In this document: positions 50,607 through 60,209 of the stretch, piece after piece | Layout of the letters: each line of letters starts with the position of its first letter | Numbering within the stretch: position 1 is the stretch's first letter | Assembly: GCF_049943335.1 (NCBI RefSeq) | Contig: NZ_JBNFVY010000001.1 | Span: 124,001 to 188,000, forward strand | DNA: 64,000 nt | Reading direction: 5' to 3' | Source: JBNFVY01 sp049943335 | GTDB lineage: Bacteria > Pseudomonadota > Alphaproteobacteria > Rhodobacterales > Rhodobacteraceae | Notes under the pieces: generated by a model | Database searches by the model: none | What the model saw: the letters and a program-made list of their open reading frames with translations, nothing else | Told to the model about the DNA's origin: nothing | Made by a program: the position numbers and the translations under genes

Positions 50607-50637
50607 GCGGAGGCGGCCCATACGCTGGCCGCCCCGC
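50607..50637 (+). terminator. Terminator after argG
   Basis: GGCGGCC (50612-50618) pairs with GGCCGCC (50627-50633), extended by GCGG / CCGC (50607-50610, 50634-50637) past a one-base bulge. A modest T-rich stretch follows at 50638-50651. Confidence 0.65.
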
Positions 50638-50808
50638 TTCCATATGTTTTTGACGCAGCTCACGTCACAGCTTCCGTGGCCCGCAGCACCTCGCCACAGG
50701 TCTCAGCTGTGGTGATCATTTCGACGCTGACCACACAGTTCGAAACACGTTGATCTTTGGTAACCGCGGGCGTCAACGCAGTAGCATGCGCATTTCACGC
50801 CGCGCGTA

Positions 50809-51693
50809 TTACCTGAAAGCGTCTACTTCCGCCCGTGTCGGGATGGCGTCTGCTGTCCCACGTCGGGTGACTTTCAGAGCCGCCGCTTTGGCCGCAAGAT
50901 CCAGCGATTGCTGAATCGACATCCCTTGATCCAAACCAGCCGCGAAATAACCAGCAAACGTATCCCCGGCGCCGGTCGTGTCGACCGGCTCTACGGCAAC
51001 CGGACGTGCGTGGAATACCTGTCCGTCACTGTGATACTCGGCCCCATCAGGGCCGCGCGTGACCAGTAGTTGCGGCACTGGAATTTGCGCAATATCAGTC
51101 TCTAACTCTGCTGATAGCTGCTCGGCTTCCACAGCGTTCACGACCAGCGTCGTGATGTGGGGCAGTATTTCGCGAACAGCGCGTCCTTCGAATGGCGCCG
51201 CCGAGTAAATCACCCGCGCGCCCTTGTCGCGGCAGGCCTTGGCCAGTCTTGGCTGAGCAGGGATTTCGTTTTGCAGCATCAGCGTATCCGTCGATGTCAC
51301 CTCGGCATCTAGACGGTCCAATATTGGGCGCACAACCGGATGATCGGCGCGAACTGTGGCGTTGGCACCAGCTGCGATGACGATTGCGTTTTCTCCGTGC
51401 GCATCAACGGAAATATTGGCGTGGCCGGTTTCGGTTTCAGAAATTCTGGCAATCCAATCAGTGTTCAAGCCCAGATCTTGCAGCCAATTGAGCACCCGAT
51501 CGTCCGCGCGACCTACCGCGCCGACATGGCGTACTTCAGAACCTGCTTTGTTGGCCGCGACCGATTGGTTCACGCCCTTGCCGCCCAGTCCTTGCCGAAA
51601 CTCCGATGAAACGATGGTTTCACCGGGCGCCGGAAGATGCGGCACGGCATAGAAGTTATCGATGTTGATTGAGCCGAGGCAATAAATCGTCAT
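50809..51693 (-). CDS. rbsK: Ribokinase-type sugar kinase (PfkB family)
   Basis: A 294-residue PfkB-family kinase. The N terminus has YCLGSINIDNFYAVPHLPAP and the substrate loop GGKGVNQSVAANKAG. The C-terminal signature holds the catalytic base in DTTGAGDTFAGYFAAGL. This matches ribokinase best, but no ribose transporter or rbsD lies near, so another sugar or a nucleoside is possible. It starts 12 bases after the malic enzyme stop on the same strand. Members are usually about 300 residues. Confidence 0.82.
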   Translation of the reverse strand: MTIYCLGSINIDNFYAVPHLPAPGETIVSSEFRQGLGGKGVNQSVAANKAGSEVRHVGAVGRADDRVLNWLQDLGLNTDWIARISETETGHANISVDAHGENAIVIAAGANATVRADHPVVRPILDRLDAEVTSTDTLMLQNEIPAQPRLAKACRDKGARVIYSAAPFEGRAVREILPHITTLVVNAVEAEQLSAELETDIAQIPVPQLLVTRGPDGAEYHSDGQVFHARPVAVEPVDTTGAGDTFAGYFAAGLDQGMSIQQSLDLAAKAAALKVTRRGTADAIPTRAEVDAFR

Positions 51694-51705
51694 CGGCCCG
51701 TCTCC

Positions 51706-53967
51706 TTACTTTTGGCCCACCTTGCAGGCAGCCATGACCGCCATGTTCAGGATGTCATTGACGGTCGAAACAGTCGAACAGATCTGTACCGGCTTATCAA
51801 TGCCGGTCAAAATCGGGCCAATGACTGTCGCGTCAGCCATTTCTTGCATGAGCTTGACCGAAATCGACGCCGAGTGCCGCGCTGGCACGACAAGGATATT
51901 CGCCGGCCCGGAAAGGCGACAGAACGGGTATTTGGCCATTTCGTCTTGGTTCAGAGCCACATCGACGGTCATTTCCCCATCGTATTCAAAATCGACCTTC
52001 CGATCGTCGAGGATCTTCGGCGCAATGTGCATCTTTTCGGCGCGTTCTGATTTGGGATAGCCGAACGTCGAAAATGAAACGAAGGCCACACGCGGGTCGA
52101 GACCCATTTCACGCGCAACTTTGGCCGCGTTGGTGGCGATATCGGCCAGGTCATGTTCGTCAGGCCATTCGTGAACCAGCGTGTCCGCGACAAGCACGAT
52201 CCGCCCATTATGCAACACTGCCGTCATGCCGACCGCACCATCTTTCGCGGACGCATCGAATACATGGTTGATCAGGCCCAGGACATGCGCCGATTTCCGC
52301 GTCGCGCCGGTGACCATGCCATCGCCATGACCATGGGCCAGCATCAAGGACGAAAATACGTGCCTGTCGCGCGCTGCCAATCGATGGATATCTTGCTTGT
52401 CATGCCCCGCGCGCTGCAACCTGTCATAGAGAAACTCTTTATACTCTGTCAGGTCGGGCGTATTCGCGGCGTTGACCACTTCCAGTTCTGGAACCGCGTC
52501 GGCCAGACCATCCGCGGTGAGTTTTTCCCGCACGTCCTGTTCGCGCCCGACCACAATTGCCTTTCCAAGACCAGCGCGTTGATAGGCCACGGCCGCGCGC
52601 AATACCCGCGGGTCATCCCCTTCGGCAAAGATCATGCGGGCCTGTGCGCTTCGTGCGCGGGCATACATACCCTGCAGAAGTTGGGCTGTCGGATCCATGC
52701 GCGCTTTGAGCGTATGCTCGTAGCCTTCCATGTCGACGATTGGCCGCCGCGCAACGCCTGTCGACATCCCGGCGCGGGCCACCGCAGGCGGGATTATATA
52801 GATCAAACGCGGATCGAAAGGGGTTGGGATGATGTAATCTCGCCCGAACGCCAGTTTACGACCGTAGGCCATAGCGACTTCATCCGGGACATCCATACGG
52901 GCCAGTTCAGCCAGAGCACGCGCGCAAGCGATTTTCATTTCGTCATTGATGGCACGTGCATGAATGTCCAAGGCACCACGGAAAAGATACGGGAAACCAA
53001 GGACATTGTTGACCTGGTTCGGGTAATCGCTGCGACCGGTCGCGACAATTGCGTCTTCGCGCACTTCGTGGGCTTCTTCCGGCGTGATTTCGGGATCCGG
53101 GTTCGCCATGGCAAAGATCACCGGATTGTCCGCCATACTGGCGACCATGGCCGATGTAACCGCACCTTTGGCGGACACCCCCAGGAAGACGTCTGCGCCT
53201 GTCATCGCCTCTTCCAGGGTGCGTAACTCTGTCGTTACGGCATGTGCCGACTTCCACTGGTTCATGCCGTCGGTACGGCCCTGATAGATTACGCCCTTTG
53301 TGTCGCACACGATGCAGTTTTCGTGCTTGGCGCCCATGGCTTTCAACAGTTCGATACACGCAATTCCGGCGGCCCCTGCCCCGTTCAGTACAATTTTGAC
53401 GTCTTCGATCTTTTTGCTGCTCAGGTGAAGGGCATTGATCAAACCTGCCGCACAGATCACCGCAGTCCCGTGCTGATCGTCATGGAAAACGGGGATATCC
53501 ATTTCTTCTTTCAGGCGCTGCTCGATCATAAAGCATTCGGGCGCCTTGATGTCTTCCAGATTGATCCCACCGAACGTGGGGCCCATCAGCCGAACCGCAT
53601 TGACGAATTCGTCCACGTCCGTGGTGTCCAGTTCGATGTCGATCGAATTCACGTCGGCAAACCGTTTGAACAGCACCGCCTTGCCTTCCATCACAGGTTT
53701 GGACGCCAAAGCACCAAGATTTCCCAACCCCAGGACCGCAGTACCGTTCGTGATCACGGCGACAAGATTGCCCTTGTTTGTGTAGTCATAGGCGGTTTCC
53801 GGCGACGCTGCGATGGCTTCGCACGGAACGGCAACGCCGGGCGAATAGGCCAGGGAAAGATCCCGTTGCGTGGCCATTGGCACAGACGGTGACACATCGA
53901 ACTTGCCGGGGCGCGGCTCAAGATGAAAGGCCAAAGCCTCTTCCGATGTAATGCGTGACTTCGACAT
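51706..53967 (-). CDS. maeB: NADP-dependent malic enzyme with phosphotransacetylase-like domain
   Basis: A 753-residue two-domain protein. The malic enzyme part (1-about 430) has VPMATQRDLSLAYSPGVAVP, FHDDQHGTAVICAAGLINAL and VLNGAGAAGIACIELL. The C-terminal part (about 440-753) is PTA_PTB-like, thought to be regulatory and lacking acetyltransferase activity in this enzyme class. It converts malate to pyruvate, CO2 and NADPH. It is divergent from mutS with 143 bases between starts, and probably cotranscribed with the kinase gene. Confidence 0.96.
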   Translation of the reverse strand: MSKSRITSEEALAFHLEPRPGKFDVSPSVPMATQRDLSLAYSPGVAVPCEAIAASPETAYDYTNKGNLVAVITNGTAVLGLGNLGALASKPVMEGKAVLFKRFADVNSIDIELDTTDVDEFVNAVRLMGPTFGGINLEDIKAPECFMIEQRLKEEMDIPVFHDDQHGTAVICAAGLINALHLSSKKIEDVKIVLNGAGAAGIACIELLKAMGAKHENCIVCDTKGVIYQGRTDGMNQWKSAHAVTTELRTLEEAMTGADVFLGVSAKGAVTSAMVASMADNPVIFAMANPDPEITPEEAHEVREDAIVATGRSDYPNQVNNVLGFPYLFRGALDIHARAINDEMKIACARALAELARMDVPDEVAMAYGRKLAFGRDYIIPTPFDPRLIYIIPPAVARAGMSTGVARRPIVDMEGYEHTLKARMDPTAQLLQGMYARARSAQARMIFAEGDDPRVLRAAVAYQRAGLGKAIVVGREQDVREKLTADGLADAVPELEVVNAANTPDLTEYKEFLYDRLQRAGHDKQDIHRLAARDRHVFSSLMLAHGHGDGMVTGATRKSAHVLGLINHVFDASAKDGAVGMTAVLHNGRIVLVADTLVHEWPDEHDLADIATNAAKVAREMGLDPRVAFVSFSTFGYPKSERAEKMHIAPKILDDRKVDFEYDGEMTVDVALNQDEMAKYPFCRLSGPANILVVPARHSASISVKLMQEMADATVIGPILTGIDKPVQICSTVSTVNDILNMAVMAACKVGQK

Positions 53968-54110
53968 GTCCCTTTCGGCCTCCTAAACCTTTTGGCTTCA
54001 CGGCTTTTAGCGGCTCGCTGCGCGCGCCACAAACAAAAGATGTTTTGGCCTTTTACCCCACTCATCCCATCGGTAACCTATCCGCCAACGACCAGTCTGG
54101 GGGGCAAACC

Positions 54111-56756
54111 GTGACCGTCGCAAAGGCCACTGTCACGCCAATGATGGCGCAATATCTTGAGCTCAAAGCGCAATACGCCGATGCTCTGTTGTTCTATCGG
54201 ATGGGTGATTTTTATGAATTGTTTTTCGACGACGCTGTTGCGGCGGCGGGTGCGCTGGACATTGCCCTGACCAAACGGGGCAAACATCTTGGCGAAGATA
54301 TACCCATGTGCGGCGTGCCCTTCCATGCTGCCGAAGGGTATCTTTTGACCCTGATCCGCAAGGGCTTTCGCGTGGCGGTTTGCGAGCAGATGGAAAACCC
54401 CAGCGAAGCAAAAAAACGCGGCTCAAAATCGGTGGTAAAACGCGACGTGGTCAGGTTGGTGACGCCTGGAACACTGACAGAAGACAGCCTGTTGGATGCC
54501 CGTCGCCACAACTTCCTGGCCTCCTACGCCGAGGTGAGAGGCACCGGCGCGCTGGCTTGGGTGGATATATCCACCGGGGAACTGCGTGTGATGCAATGCG
54601 ACCGCAGTCGCCTAGGACCCGAGCTTGCCCGGCTTGCGCCACGCGAAGTGATTTTGCCTGACGCGCTTGAGGCTGATCTGGCCGGTTTAGTGTCTGAATT
54701 TGGCGCGTCGTTGACACCTCTTGCAAGGGGATCGTTCGACAGCGCTGGCGCATCGACAAAGTTGAGTGCTTTGTTCAAGACTGCGTCGATGGATGCGTTT
54801 GGACAATTCACGCGCGCAGAACTGGCGGTTTTGGGCGGCATCGTCGATTACCTTGAGATAACGCAAAAAGGCAAACTGCCTCTGCTTCAGACGCCGATCA
54901 AAGAAGCGGAAAAAGGTGCGGTGCACATAGATGCATCAACCAGACGAAATTTGGAAATTACACATGCGTTGTCCGGTGGTCGGACTGGATCTGTCCTTTC
55001 GGCGATTGATCGGACGATCACATCTGCGGGGGCACGTTTGCTCGAGCGTCGCTTGTCCAGCCCGTCGCGCGACTTGGCAACGATATCGGCAAGGCACAAC
55101 GCGGTTGATTTCCTGCTGTCGCGCGATGCTCTGCGATCAAGGCTGCGAGACCTGTTGCAAAAAGTGCCCGATATCGATCGGGCGCTGTCGCGGCTTGCAC
55201 TGGACCGTGGCGGGCCTAGGGACCTGGCCGCGATCCGGGATGGGCTTGGTCAGGCCTGTGACATCGCCGAAGCGATTTCTGAGGACGTCCCTGATCTTTT
55301 CGTATCTGCGAAACAGGCACTACGCGGCCACGACACCCTGACAGATCTTCTTGATAGCGCGCTTGTCGACGAACCCCCCCTTCTGGTGCGTGATGGCGGA
55401 TTTATCGCACCGGGATACGACGATGATTTGGACGAAAGCCGGACGCTGCGCGACGAAGGGCGCGGTGTAATTGCGTCGTTGCAACAGCAATACGCGACCG
55501 AGACAGAAATCAACGCACTCAAGGTCAAGCACAACAACGTTTTAGGCTACTTCATCGAAGTCACGGCCACCCATGCCGACAAAATGTTGACCAAGGGTGA
55601 TCGGTTCATACACCGCCAAACGACCGCAAATGCAGTTCGCTTTACAACTGTTGAACTGAGCGAGTTAGAGACCAAGATCTTGAATGCTGGTGGGCGCGCG
55701 TTGGATATTGAAAAACGTCTCTATTCCGCCTTGAAAGACCAAATCCTGGACCGCGCTGCGTACATCCACGACACTGCGCGTGCCCTTGCTGAAATTGACC
55801 TGACCGCTGCGTTGGCCGAAATCGCCCGGAATGAGGACTGGGTTCGTCCCGTGGTGGACGATAGCCGTGCGTTCGAAATTCAAAAAGGTCGACATCCCGT
55901 TGTTGAACAGGCGCTTCGCAAGCAGGGCGGAGACCGGTTCGTGCCCAACGATTGTACGCTAGCCGAAGGACAGGGAACTGCAGCGATTTGGCTTTTGACC
56001 GGACCGAACATGGCCGGCAAATCGACGTTTCTTCGCCAAAATGCGTTGATTGCCCTCTTGGCCCAAGCTGGGGCCTATGTACCAGCTGATGCAGCCCACA
56101 TCGGCTTGGTCAGTCAGATTTTCAGCCGCGTCGGTGCGTCCGATGACCTTGCCCGAGGACGATCGACCTTTATGGTCGAGATGGTCGAGACCGCCGCAAT
56201 TCTAAACCAGGCGGATGACCGTGCGCTTGTGATACTGGATGAGATTGGGCGCGGCACGGCGACCTATGACGGCTTGTCCATTGCCTGGGCAACGTTGGAA
56301 TACCTTCATGATGTCAATAAATGCCGGGCTCTGTTCGCCACCCACTACCACGAGATGACTGCATTGTCCGACAAGCTTGACGGGGCACAAAACGCGACAG
56401 TCAAAGTCAAGGAATGGGAAGGCGAGGTTGTATTCCTGCATGAAGTTGTGCGCGGCAAGGCGGACAGATCCTACGGCGTTCAGGTTGCCAAGCTTGCCGG
56501 ACTTCCCAAAGCCGTGATCGAGCGTGCGCAATCTGTCTTGGCGGCGTTGGAAGACGATCGACCCGAAACCCGCGCCAACCCAAAGGCTATCATAGACGAT
56601 TTACCCCTTTTCTCGGCTGCGCCGCAGGTTTCTGAAGCCCCTTCTTCACAGGAAAGCGAACTAGAGACGCGGATAAAAGAAATCGCGCCGGATGAACTCA
56701 CCCCGCGCGATGCTCTGAATCTGATCTATGAACTGAAGGGGCTGGCCCGAAACTAG
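54111..56756 (+). CDS. mutS: DNA mismatch repair protein MutS
   Basis: An 881-residue protein. The mismatch-binding domain has the wedge phenylalanine motif LLFYRMGDFYELFFDDA. The ATPase has Walker A GPNMAGKSTFLRQ (from about residue 631) and Walker B LVILDEIGRGTATYDGLS; the common form is GRGTSTFDG, so this reads slightly differently. It starts mismatch repair with MutL. I chose the GTG at 54111, preceded by a G-rich site; the frame back to 53955 would overlap maeB. Its stop interlocks with the convergent grpE stop (CTAG, 56753-56756). Confidence 0.97.
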   Translation: MTVAKATVTPMMAQYLELKAQYADALLFYRMGDFYELFFDDAVAAAGALDIALTKRGKHLGEDIPMCGVPFHAAEGYLLTLIRKGFRVAVCEQMENPSEAKKRGSKSVVKRDVVRLVTPGTLTEDSLLDARRHNFLASYAEVRGTGALAWVDISTGELRVMQCDRSRLGPELARLAPREVILPDALEADLAGLVSEFGASLTPLARGSFDSAGASTKLSALFKTASMDAFGQFTRAELAVLGGIVDYLEITQKGKLPLLQTPIKEAEKGAVHIDASTRRNLEITHALSGGRTGSVLSAIDRTITSAGARLLERRLSSPSRDLATISARHNAVDFLLSRDALRSRLRDLLQKVPDIDRALSRLALDRGGPRDLAAIRDGLGQACDIAEAISEDVPDLFVSAKQALRGHDTLTDLLDSALVDEPPLLVRDGGFIAPGYDDDLDESRTLRDEGRGVIASLQQQYATETEINALKVKHNNVLGYFIEVTATHADKMLTKGDRFIHRQTTANAVRFTTVELSELETKILNAGGRALDIEKRLYSALKDQILDRAAYIHDTARALAEIDLTAALAEIARNEDWVRPVVDDSRAFEIQKGRHPVVEQALRKQGGDRFVPNDCTLAEGQGTAAIWLLTGPNMAGKSTFLRQNALIALLAQAGAYVPADAAHIGLVSQIFSRVGASDDLARGRSTFMVEMVETAAILNQADDRALVILDEIGRGTATYDGLSIAWATLEYLHDVNKCRALFATHYHEMTALSDKLDGAQNATVKVKEWEGEVVFLHEVVRGKADRSYGVQVAKLAGLPKAVIERAQSVLAALEDDRPETRANPKAIIDDLPLFSAAPQVSEAPSSQESELETRIKEIAPDELTPRDALNLIYELKGLARN

Positions 56757-57313
56757 CCCGGCGTCGAACTCACCCCGACCTGGGCAGGCCGCAGCAAACG
56801 GTCATGCAACATGAAACCGACGGTGGTCACCTGGATGATTTCCCCCGCCTTGGTGTCTGGTAACGGGGCTTCAAACATCGCTTCGTGAATTTGCGGATCG
56901 AATTTGTCACCGATTTCTGGCGAAATAGGTTCGATTCCGTGCTTCTTGAAGACATTCAGCAGCTCGCGCATCGTCAGTTCGATACCTTCGATCAAGGACG
57001 CCTGAGCTTCGCGTTGTTCGGGTGTGATAACCTCAATTGCGCGCTTCATGTTGTCGAACACAGGCAGCATGTCACGTGCCAGTTTTGAACCGCCGTACTG
57101 TTCCGCTTCCCGGCGGTCTTTTTCGCCGCGCTTGCGTGCGTTCTCAGCATCAGCCAATGCGCGCATGAATCGCTCATAAAGGTCATCACGCTCGGCGCGC
57201 AGTGCCTCGAGTTCATCCTCTGCCAGGTTATCCTCACCATCGACAGGACCCTCTTCGGCCATAGCGTCCAAGGCTGCGCTGCTGTCTTCGTACTCTTCTT
57301 TGTGCTCTGACAT
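56753..57313 (-). CDS. grpE: Nucleotide exchange factor GrpE
   Basis: A 186-residue protein: an acidic N terminus (SEHKEEYEDSS...), a long coiled coil (about 38-85, ELEALRAERDDLYERFMRAL) and the C-terminal beta domain (HEAMFEAPLPDTKAGEI, VGFMLHDRLLRPAQVGV). It releases ADP from DnaK. The ATG at 57313 is 10 bases after hrcA; the extension to 57352 would run into hrcA. The hrcA-grpE order makes it a heat-shock operon, separate from dnaK-dnaJ 40 kb away. Confidence 0.96.
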   Translation of the reverse strand: MSEHKEEYEDSSAALDAMAEEGPVDGEDNLAEDELEALRAERDDLYERFMRALADAENARKRGEKDRREAEQYGGSKLARDMLPVFDNMKRAIEVITPEQREAQASLIEGIELTMRELLNVFKKHGIEPISPEIGDKFDPQIHEAMFEAPLPDTKAGEIIQVTTVGFMLHDRLLRPAQVGVSSTPG

Positions 57314-57323
57314 TTCTTTCCTC

Positions 57324-58397
57324 TCACGTCCGGTTGGAAAGCAGTTTGCCAACCAGTTGCGCCGTGTAGTCGACGATAGGAACGATCCGGCCGTAATTTA
57401 GCCGTGTCGGTCCGATCACGCCAACGACACCGATTATCTTTCGATCCGAGTTCATATAGGGAGAGACAACCAAAGAGGAACCCGAAAGTGAAAAAAGCTT
57501 GTTTTCCGAGCCAATAAATATTCGGACGCCTTCACCATCTTCTGTGTGTTCAAGAAATTGTGCGATGTCGCGCTTTTTTTCCAAGTCGTCAAAAAGCACC
57601 TTGATCCGGTTGAGATCCGCTTCGTCAGCCGAATCCCCAAGCAGGTTTGCGCGGCCCCGCACAATCAATCGATCATAAGAATCTTCACTATCCAACCAGA
57701 CAGCCAAACCGGCTTCGATTAGATCCTTGGCAAGCACGTCGATTTCCTGACGCCGATCATTGACTTCTTTTTCAATAATCTGCCGCAGTTCGGTAACGGT
57801 ACGGCCTTCGGCCAAAGCATTCAGGAAATTTGCGGCTTCGCGCATTGATGACGGCGTTTGGCCTGGCGAAGGCGTAAAGACCCGGTTTTCCACGTTGCCA
57901 TCCGCAAATACCAAAACGACCAATGCTCGGTCCTGGGCAAGGCTCACAAATTCGATATGCTTGATCGGGGCTTCGTGTTTCGGCGCCAAAACAAGGGATG
58001 CCCCCTGCGTCAGGCCTGATAAAGCCGATCCGATGCGGTCGAACATGGTACCATCGTTCCCGCGTTCGGTTCCAAGCGTGGTTTCAATTTTCTCTCGTTC
58101 GACCTTGTCCAGGTCACCGACTTCCATCATCCCATCGACGAACATGCGCAAGCCCAATTGCGTTGGCACCCGTCCGGCACTGACATGGGGGCTGTTCAAC
58201 AAACCGAGGAACTCAAGATCCTGCATCACGTTCCTGACCGTCGCCGCAGAGATTTTTTCGTTCATCTCGCGCGTCAGTGTCCGCGATCCGACAGGTTCGC
58301 CTGTATTCAAATACCCCTCGACGACGCGCCGAAACACTTCGCGCGAGCGGTCATTCATATCAGAAAACAAGTTTTGCTGCTCAGTCATCGGTTTCAT
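57324..58397 (-). CDS. hrcA: Heat-inducible transcription repressor HrcA
   Basis: A 357-residue winged-helix repressor. The DNA-binding part has REVFRRVVEGYLNTGEPVGS, ISAATVRNVMQDLEFLGLL and the motif SPHVSAGRVPTQLGLRMFVD. The C-terminal GAF-like dimerisation domain ends in GVVGVIGPTRLNYGRIVPIV. HrcA binds CIRCE operators and depends on GroE for activity. I see no CIRCE in this window, so its main target (usually groESL) lies elsewhere. ATGs at 58397 and 58388 are both possible. Confidence 0.95.
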   Translation of the reverse strand: MKPMTEQQNLFSDMNDRSREVFRRVVEGYLNTGEPVGSRTLTREMNEKISAATVRNVMQDLEFLGLLNSPHVSAGRVPTQLGLRMFVDGMMEVGDLDKVEREKIETTLGTERGNDGTMFDRIGSALSGLTQGASLVLAPKHEAPIKHIEFVSLAQDRALVVLVFADGNVENRVFTPSPGQTPSSMREAANFLNALAEGRTVTELRQIIEKEVNDRRQEIDVLAKDLIEAGLAVWLDSEDSYDRLIVRGRANLLGDSADEADLNRIKVLFDDLEKKRDIAQFLEHTEDGEGVRIFIGSENKLFSLSGSSLVVSPYMNSDRKIIGVVGVIGPTRLNYGRIVPIVDYTAQLVGKLLSNRT

Positions 58398-58416
58398 GGT
58401 GATCTGGTTGTCAGAT

Positions 58417-58445
58417 AGTAAATGTCGCGCAGATGCAAAGGTCAA
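58417..58445 (-). promoter_or_regulatory. Candidate promoter of hrcA-grpE
   Basis: On the - strand TTGACC (58445-58440), 17 bases, then TTTACT (58422-58417), about 20 bases before the hrcA start. TACTAT two bases further is an alternative -10. Confidence 0.35.
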
Positions 58446-58510
58446 TCGGGGTTGCGTGTCCAAACCATGCACGCGTATGTGATCCAGGAAACCGAATGAA
58501 AGGAACTGTT

Positions 58511-59227
58511 ATGCGACCTTCTGGCCGTCAACTCGATGAAATGCGTCCGATCAACATCGAAACCGGCGTCACACGTCACGCCGAGGGGTCATGCATGATT
58601 CGTTGCGGTGACACGCATGTTCTGTGTACCGCGACCATCGAAGAGCGCGTTCCGCCTTTCTTGCGAAATACCGGCCTTGGCTGGGTGACCGCAGAATACG
58701 GAATGTTGCCGCGTGCCACGAATACCCGCATGCGGCGCGAAGCGGCAACGGGCAAGCAAGGCGGTCGGACGGTTGAGATTCAACGCTTGATCGGGCGATC
58801 GCTTCGGGCAGGTGTCGATCGGTCGGCCTTGGGTGAACGTCAGATAACGGTCGATTGTGATGTCATCCAAGCCGATGGCGGCACCCGATGTGCGTCTATT
58901 ACTGGCGGTTGGGTCGCGCTGCGCCTTGCTGTGAACAAGCTCTTGAAGGCCGGTGATATTCAATCTGACCCGCTATTGGACCACGTCGCAGCGGTAAGTT
59001 GTGGGATTTACGGTGGGCAGGCCGTGCTCGACCTGGATTATCCCGAAGACAGCGAAGCCGGCGTTGACGGAAACTTCATTTTGCTTGGTTCAAAACAAAT
59101 GGTCGAAACCCAGATGTCGGCCGAAGGTTCAACCTATTCGCGGGACCAGTTGGACACCCTTTTGGATCTTGCCGAAAAGGGGGTATCCGAACTGGTAGCG
59201 GCGCAAAAGGCGGCTGTGGATGCGTAA
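58511..59227 (+). CDS. rph: Ribonuclease PH
   Basis: A 238-residue phosphorolytic exonuclease that trims tRNA 3' ends. It begins RPSGRQLDEMRPINIETGVT, with RMRREAATGKQGGRTVEIQR, LIGRSLRAGVD and CDVIQADGGTRCASITGG (phosphate and metal site). AAGGA lies about seven bases before the ATG at 58511. It overlaps rdgB by eight bases and is divergent from hrcA. Confidence 0.97.
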   Translation: MRPSGRQLDEMRPINIETGVTRHAEGSCMIRCGDTHVLCTATIEERVPPFLRNTGLGWVTAEYGMLPRATNTRMRREAATGKQGGRTVEIQRLIGRSLRAGVDRSALGERQITVDCDVIQADGGTRCASITGGWVALRLAVNKLLKAGDIQSDPLLDHVAAVSCGIYGGQAVLDLDYPEDSEAGVDGNFILLGSKQMVETQMSAEGSTYSRDQLDTLLDLAEKGVSELVAAQKAAVDA

Positions 59228-59837
59228 GCTCGAAGGGCAAAAGCTGGTTTTGGCCTCACACAATAGCGGCAAATTGCGCGAGATCGCCGCTTTGGTGGAA
59301 CCATTGGGAATTGACGTTCTTTCGGTCAGTTCGTTCGGCTTGCCCGAGCCGGATGAAACCGAAGATACCTTTGTGGGAAATGCGCGCATCAAGGCCCACT
59401 TTGCCGCGCGCGAAACCGGGCTTCCGGCCCTATCCGATGACAGCGGCATCATGGTCGACGGACTTCAAGGCGCGCCAGGCGTGTACACAGCCGATTGGGC
59501 GGAAACACCAAATGGTCGCGACTTTCCGATGGCGATGAATAAGGTCTGGTCATTGCTCGAAGAAAAGAACATCGCAGAGCCTCGTACCGCTCGTTTCTGC
59601 TGTACCCTGTGCTTGGCGTGGCCGGATGGCCATGACGAGATCTTCGAAGGGTTCGTCCAAGGGCGTCTGGTCTGGCCAATGCGGGGTGACAATGGTTTTG
59701 GGTTTGATCCCATTTTCTTGCCGGACGGGGAAACCGAGACGTTTGGTGAAATGGATCCAGCCAAGAAACATGGGATGAGTCACCGTGCGGACGCGTTTGG
59801 CAAATTGCTGGCCAGCCTCGAAACCATAAGTGAATGA
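59220..59837 (+). CDS. rdgB: dITP/XTP pyrophosphatase (HAM1/RdgB)
   Basis: A 205-residue pyrophosphatase that removes inosine and xanthosine triphosphates from the nucleotide pool. The signatures are LVLASHNSGKLREIAALV, ARETGLPALSDDSGIMVDGL and GFGFDPIFLPDG. The ATG lies inside the end of rph, and its stop overlaps the next ATG (ATGA, 59834-59837), so the rph-rdgB-ORF run is translationally coupled. Confidence 0.96.
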   Translation: MRKLEGQKLVLASHNSGKLREIAALVEPLGIDVLSVSSFGLPEPDETEDTFVGNARIKAHFAARETGLPALSDDSGIMVDGLQGAPGVYTADWAETPNGRDFPMAMNKVWSLLEEKNIAEPRTARFCCTLCLAWPDGHDEIFEGFVQGRLVWPMRGDNGFGFDPIFLPDGETETFGEMDPAKKHGMSHRADAFGKLLASLETISE

Positions 59838-60196
59838 AACGATTTGCCTTGAACGGATTGCCCCACGAACCAGCGTTTAGCTGTTCCGGCGCCTTCGTTC
59901 CGGGTGAAACGGTATCTATCCGCGCCACGCCTGGGCCTGAGGGTGGAAAGCTCTGCCAAAACGGCTCTAATCAGGCAAAAAGCACCGCAAATGCATGCAA
60001 AGTAGCTGTTGGCGATAGGGGTTTCGATGCCAAGGATTTGGATGGCGTGAACTTCGACTCCATCGATTCGGCATATGTTGAACGGATGGGTCTGGTCCGC
60101 AGGGCCGCGCCTGGGGGCATATACCCGGACGCGATATTGATCGATGGTGGCTGCGTAAATTCAGCGATGAAAACCATAACTGAAGTGACTGTGTAG
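59834..60196 (+). CDS. Unrecognised 120-residue ORF between rdgB and hemW
   Basis: The ATG overlaps the rdgB stop by four bases, as expected for a coupled gene. The protein begins MKRFALNGLPHEPAFSC, has a glycine/asparagine-rich middle and ends with VERMGLVRRAAPGGIYPDA followed by ILIDGGCVNSAMKTITEV. The PDAILIDGG segment and the spacing before it recall the UvrC nuclease core (PD.ILIDGGKGQ), but the rest does not match and the usual Lys-Gly-Gln is absent. There is no signal peptide or membrane segment. In related genomes hemW follows rdgB almost directly as I recall, so this is an insertion or decayed fragment. Function unknown. Confidence 0.5.
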   Translation: MKRFALNGLPHEPAFSCSGAFVPGETVSIRATPGPEGGKLCQNGSNQAKSTANACKVAVGDRGFDAKDLDGVNFDSIDSAYVERMGLVRRAAPGGIYPDAILIDGGCVNSAMKTITEVTV

Positions 60197-60209
60197 GCGG
60201 GGAAGCTTG

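Noticed and set aside
50660..50776. 38-codon frame on the - strand between argG and the kinase gene (ends LRATEAVT)
   Set aside because: Only a TTG start without a binding site, no recognised family; could be a remnant but support is too thin.
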